NCBI GenBank assembly: GCA_046340555.1 | Contig: JBKDSL010000034.1 | Location: 1 to 7,210 of the forward strand | Length of the DNA stretch: 7,210 bases | Source of the DNA: JALRAP01 sp046340555 | GTDB taxonomy: Bacteria > Bacteroidota > Bacteroidia > AKYH767-A > OLB10 | Reading direction: 5' to 3' | Part shown: positions 6,342 through 7,210 of the stretch, piece after piece | Position numbering within the stretch: position 1 is the first letter of the stretch | Layout: each line of letters begins with the position of its first letter | Notes under the pieces: generated by a model | What the model was told of the DNA's origin: nothing | The model's input: only the letters and a program-made list of their open reading frames with translations | The model's database searches: none | Position numbers and translations under genes: made by a program

Positions 6342-7210
6342 TTATTTCTTTTTCAAATTGGCATAAGATACAACCAATGCCACGCGCAGCATGTCAGACT
6401 CTGCGCCGTTGTATCCATACAGGATCTGTCCGTAATCGGCATTCAAACCTAAGAACGGGAGCACTTGATAACCCAAGCCAACGGCGGCGCCTAGGATTCG
6501 CATCTCGTTGTCATCGGGCTTTCCATCCGCTTCTGTCTCGCCACCTTGACGGTACCGTAAACTGACCGAGCTCCAAAATTTTTTGTTGAAATTATGGGAA
6601 AGATGGCTCTCCAACATGTACAGCGGAGTCTGTGAAATGGTTTTTGCCCCTCTAAATCGTGAGGGGTCGGTGTTATCTGCAAAAATCTCTATGGATGGAG
6701 ATAACTCCAACCATGTTGCTCGCTCCCGTTTTTTATTCAAGGGAATTGCCATTGGAAATGAAAATTGCAGGGTGCTTCTATTGCTACCAAGGTTCAGTGT
6801 TTTTTTGGAGTCATAGGTTCCAGAATACCAATAACGCACATCCGCAAACAATGAAAACCTCATTTTCGCCTCCAGGAAACTGGATACGCTCAAGCCAGGA
6901 GCACCTTTCAGACCGACCCTGAGGCCCGCAAAACCATCTGATAAGCCATCAGCAGATAGCTCAAAACCATCTGGTATGGGTAGCACTGGGGAAACCTTGG
7001 TGGCTGTGGCGGTTACAGACCCTGGATTGACCATGAAATATGCTTGTGTGTAAACGCCCTTGATGGCGAAAGTATGAAACAGGGTAACCGGATAAACATT
7101 TACCTGAACGGATGCACCAGGAGTAAAGATATTGGGCGGAGTTATGTTTTGATCAAGGTTCAACCATTTGATGTTGATACCAGTCACACCTTTGGGCGCA
7201 AGGAGATAAG
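6342..7210 (-). CDS. Outer-membrane beta-barrel transporter, MetA-phenol-degradation type (PF13557-like), 5'-partial
   Basis: The frame stays open to the window edge, past the GTG at 7187, so the start and signal peptide lie beyond 7210. At least 289 residues are visible. Numbered from that GTG, the recognisable family blocks are ADGLSDGFAGLRVGLKGAP (79-97), LNLGSNRSTLQFSFPMA (131-147), SPSIEIFADNTDPSRFRGAKT (163-183), TPLYMLESHLSHNF (187-200) and a run of alternating amphipathic strands to the end. These resemble proteins annotated as 'transporter' or 'MetA-pathway of phenol degradation', which are thought to be outer-membrane channels, some near aromatic catabolism genes; the function is poorly tested. 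The chain ends NLKKK rather than in the aromatic residue common to barrels, though the last strand (LRVALVVSYA) is clear. It precedes the sulfatase on the same strand by 99 bases, so a role in passing a sulfated or desulfated aromatic compound is plausible, but this is inferred from position only. Confidence 0.75.
   Translation of the reverse strand, partial: YLLAPKGVTGINIKWLNLDQNITPPNIFTPGASVQVNVYPVTLFHTFAIKGVYTQAYFMVNPGSVTATATKVSPVLPIPDGFELSADGLSDGFAGLRVGLKGAPGLSVSSFLEAKMRFSLFADVRYWYSGTYDSKKTLNLGSNRSTLQFSFPMAIPLNKKRERATWLELSPSIEIFADNTDPSRFRGAKTISQTPLYMLESHLSHNFNKKFWSSVSLRYRQGGETEADGKPDDNEMRILGAAVGLGYQVLPFLGLNADYGQILYGYNGAESDMLRVALVVSYANLKKK

Noticed and set aside
7185..7187. GTG (- strand) as the start of the barrel gene
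   Set aside because: The frame stays open to 7210, and the sequence after the GTG is already beta-strand-like with no signal peptide, so the real start lies outside the window.

Overview
The window looks like chromosomal DNA of a Bacteroidota bacterium (Flavobacteriia/Sphingobacteriia/Saprospirales type; no closer placement is possible by eye). The signs are a Bacteroidota-style LptD outer-membrane barrel, a long-form PurC, moderate GC, and genes without clear Shine-Dalgarno sequences. It holds five protein genes and very little non-coding DNA: the three gaps are 70, 106 and 99 bases. I see no tRNA, rRNA, CRISPR array, insertion sequence or phage gene.

Left half, + strand (2-4624). A 5'-truncated lptD (LPS export to the outer leaflet of the outer membrane) overlaps purC (purine synthesis, SAICAR synthase) by the 4-base ATGA, so the two are probably translationally coupled. 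After 70 bases comes an exported, probably lipid-anchored formylglycine-generating enzyme (FGE) that keeps both catalytic cysteines.

Right half, - strand (4731-7210). A 5'-truncated outer-membrane beta-barrel of the 'MetA-pathway of phenol degradation' type (Pfam PF13557-like) lies 99 bases upstream of a Sec-exported arylsulfatase. The sulfatase converges on the FGE gene. Between them is a perfect 12-bp inverted repeat followed, on the - strand, by a T-rich run: a rho-independent terminator for the sulfatase.

How the genes may work together. The sulfatase needs its active-site cysteine (Cys75) converted to formylglycine, and the FGE next door is the enzyme class that does this with O2 and copper. 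Both carry export signals, so the modification may take place outside the cytoplasm. The barrel could admit or release the sulfated, perhaps aromatic, substrate or its product. The pairing is inferred from adjacency and motifs. Points worth a second look are the C-T-A-G-R sulfatase motif (Ala where Pro is usual), the extracytoplasmic FGE, and an LptD visible part with exactly two cysteines placed like the E. coli Cys173-Cys725 pair. I found nothing that amounts to a wholly unknown system.
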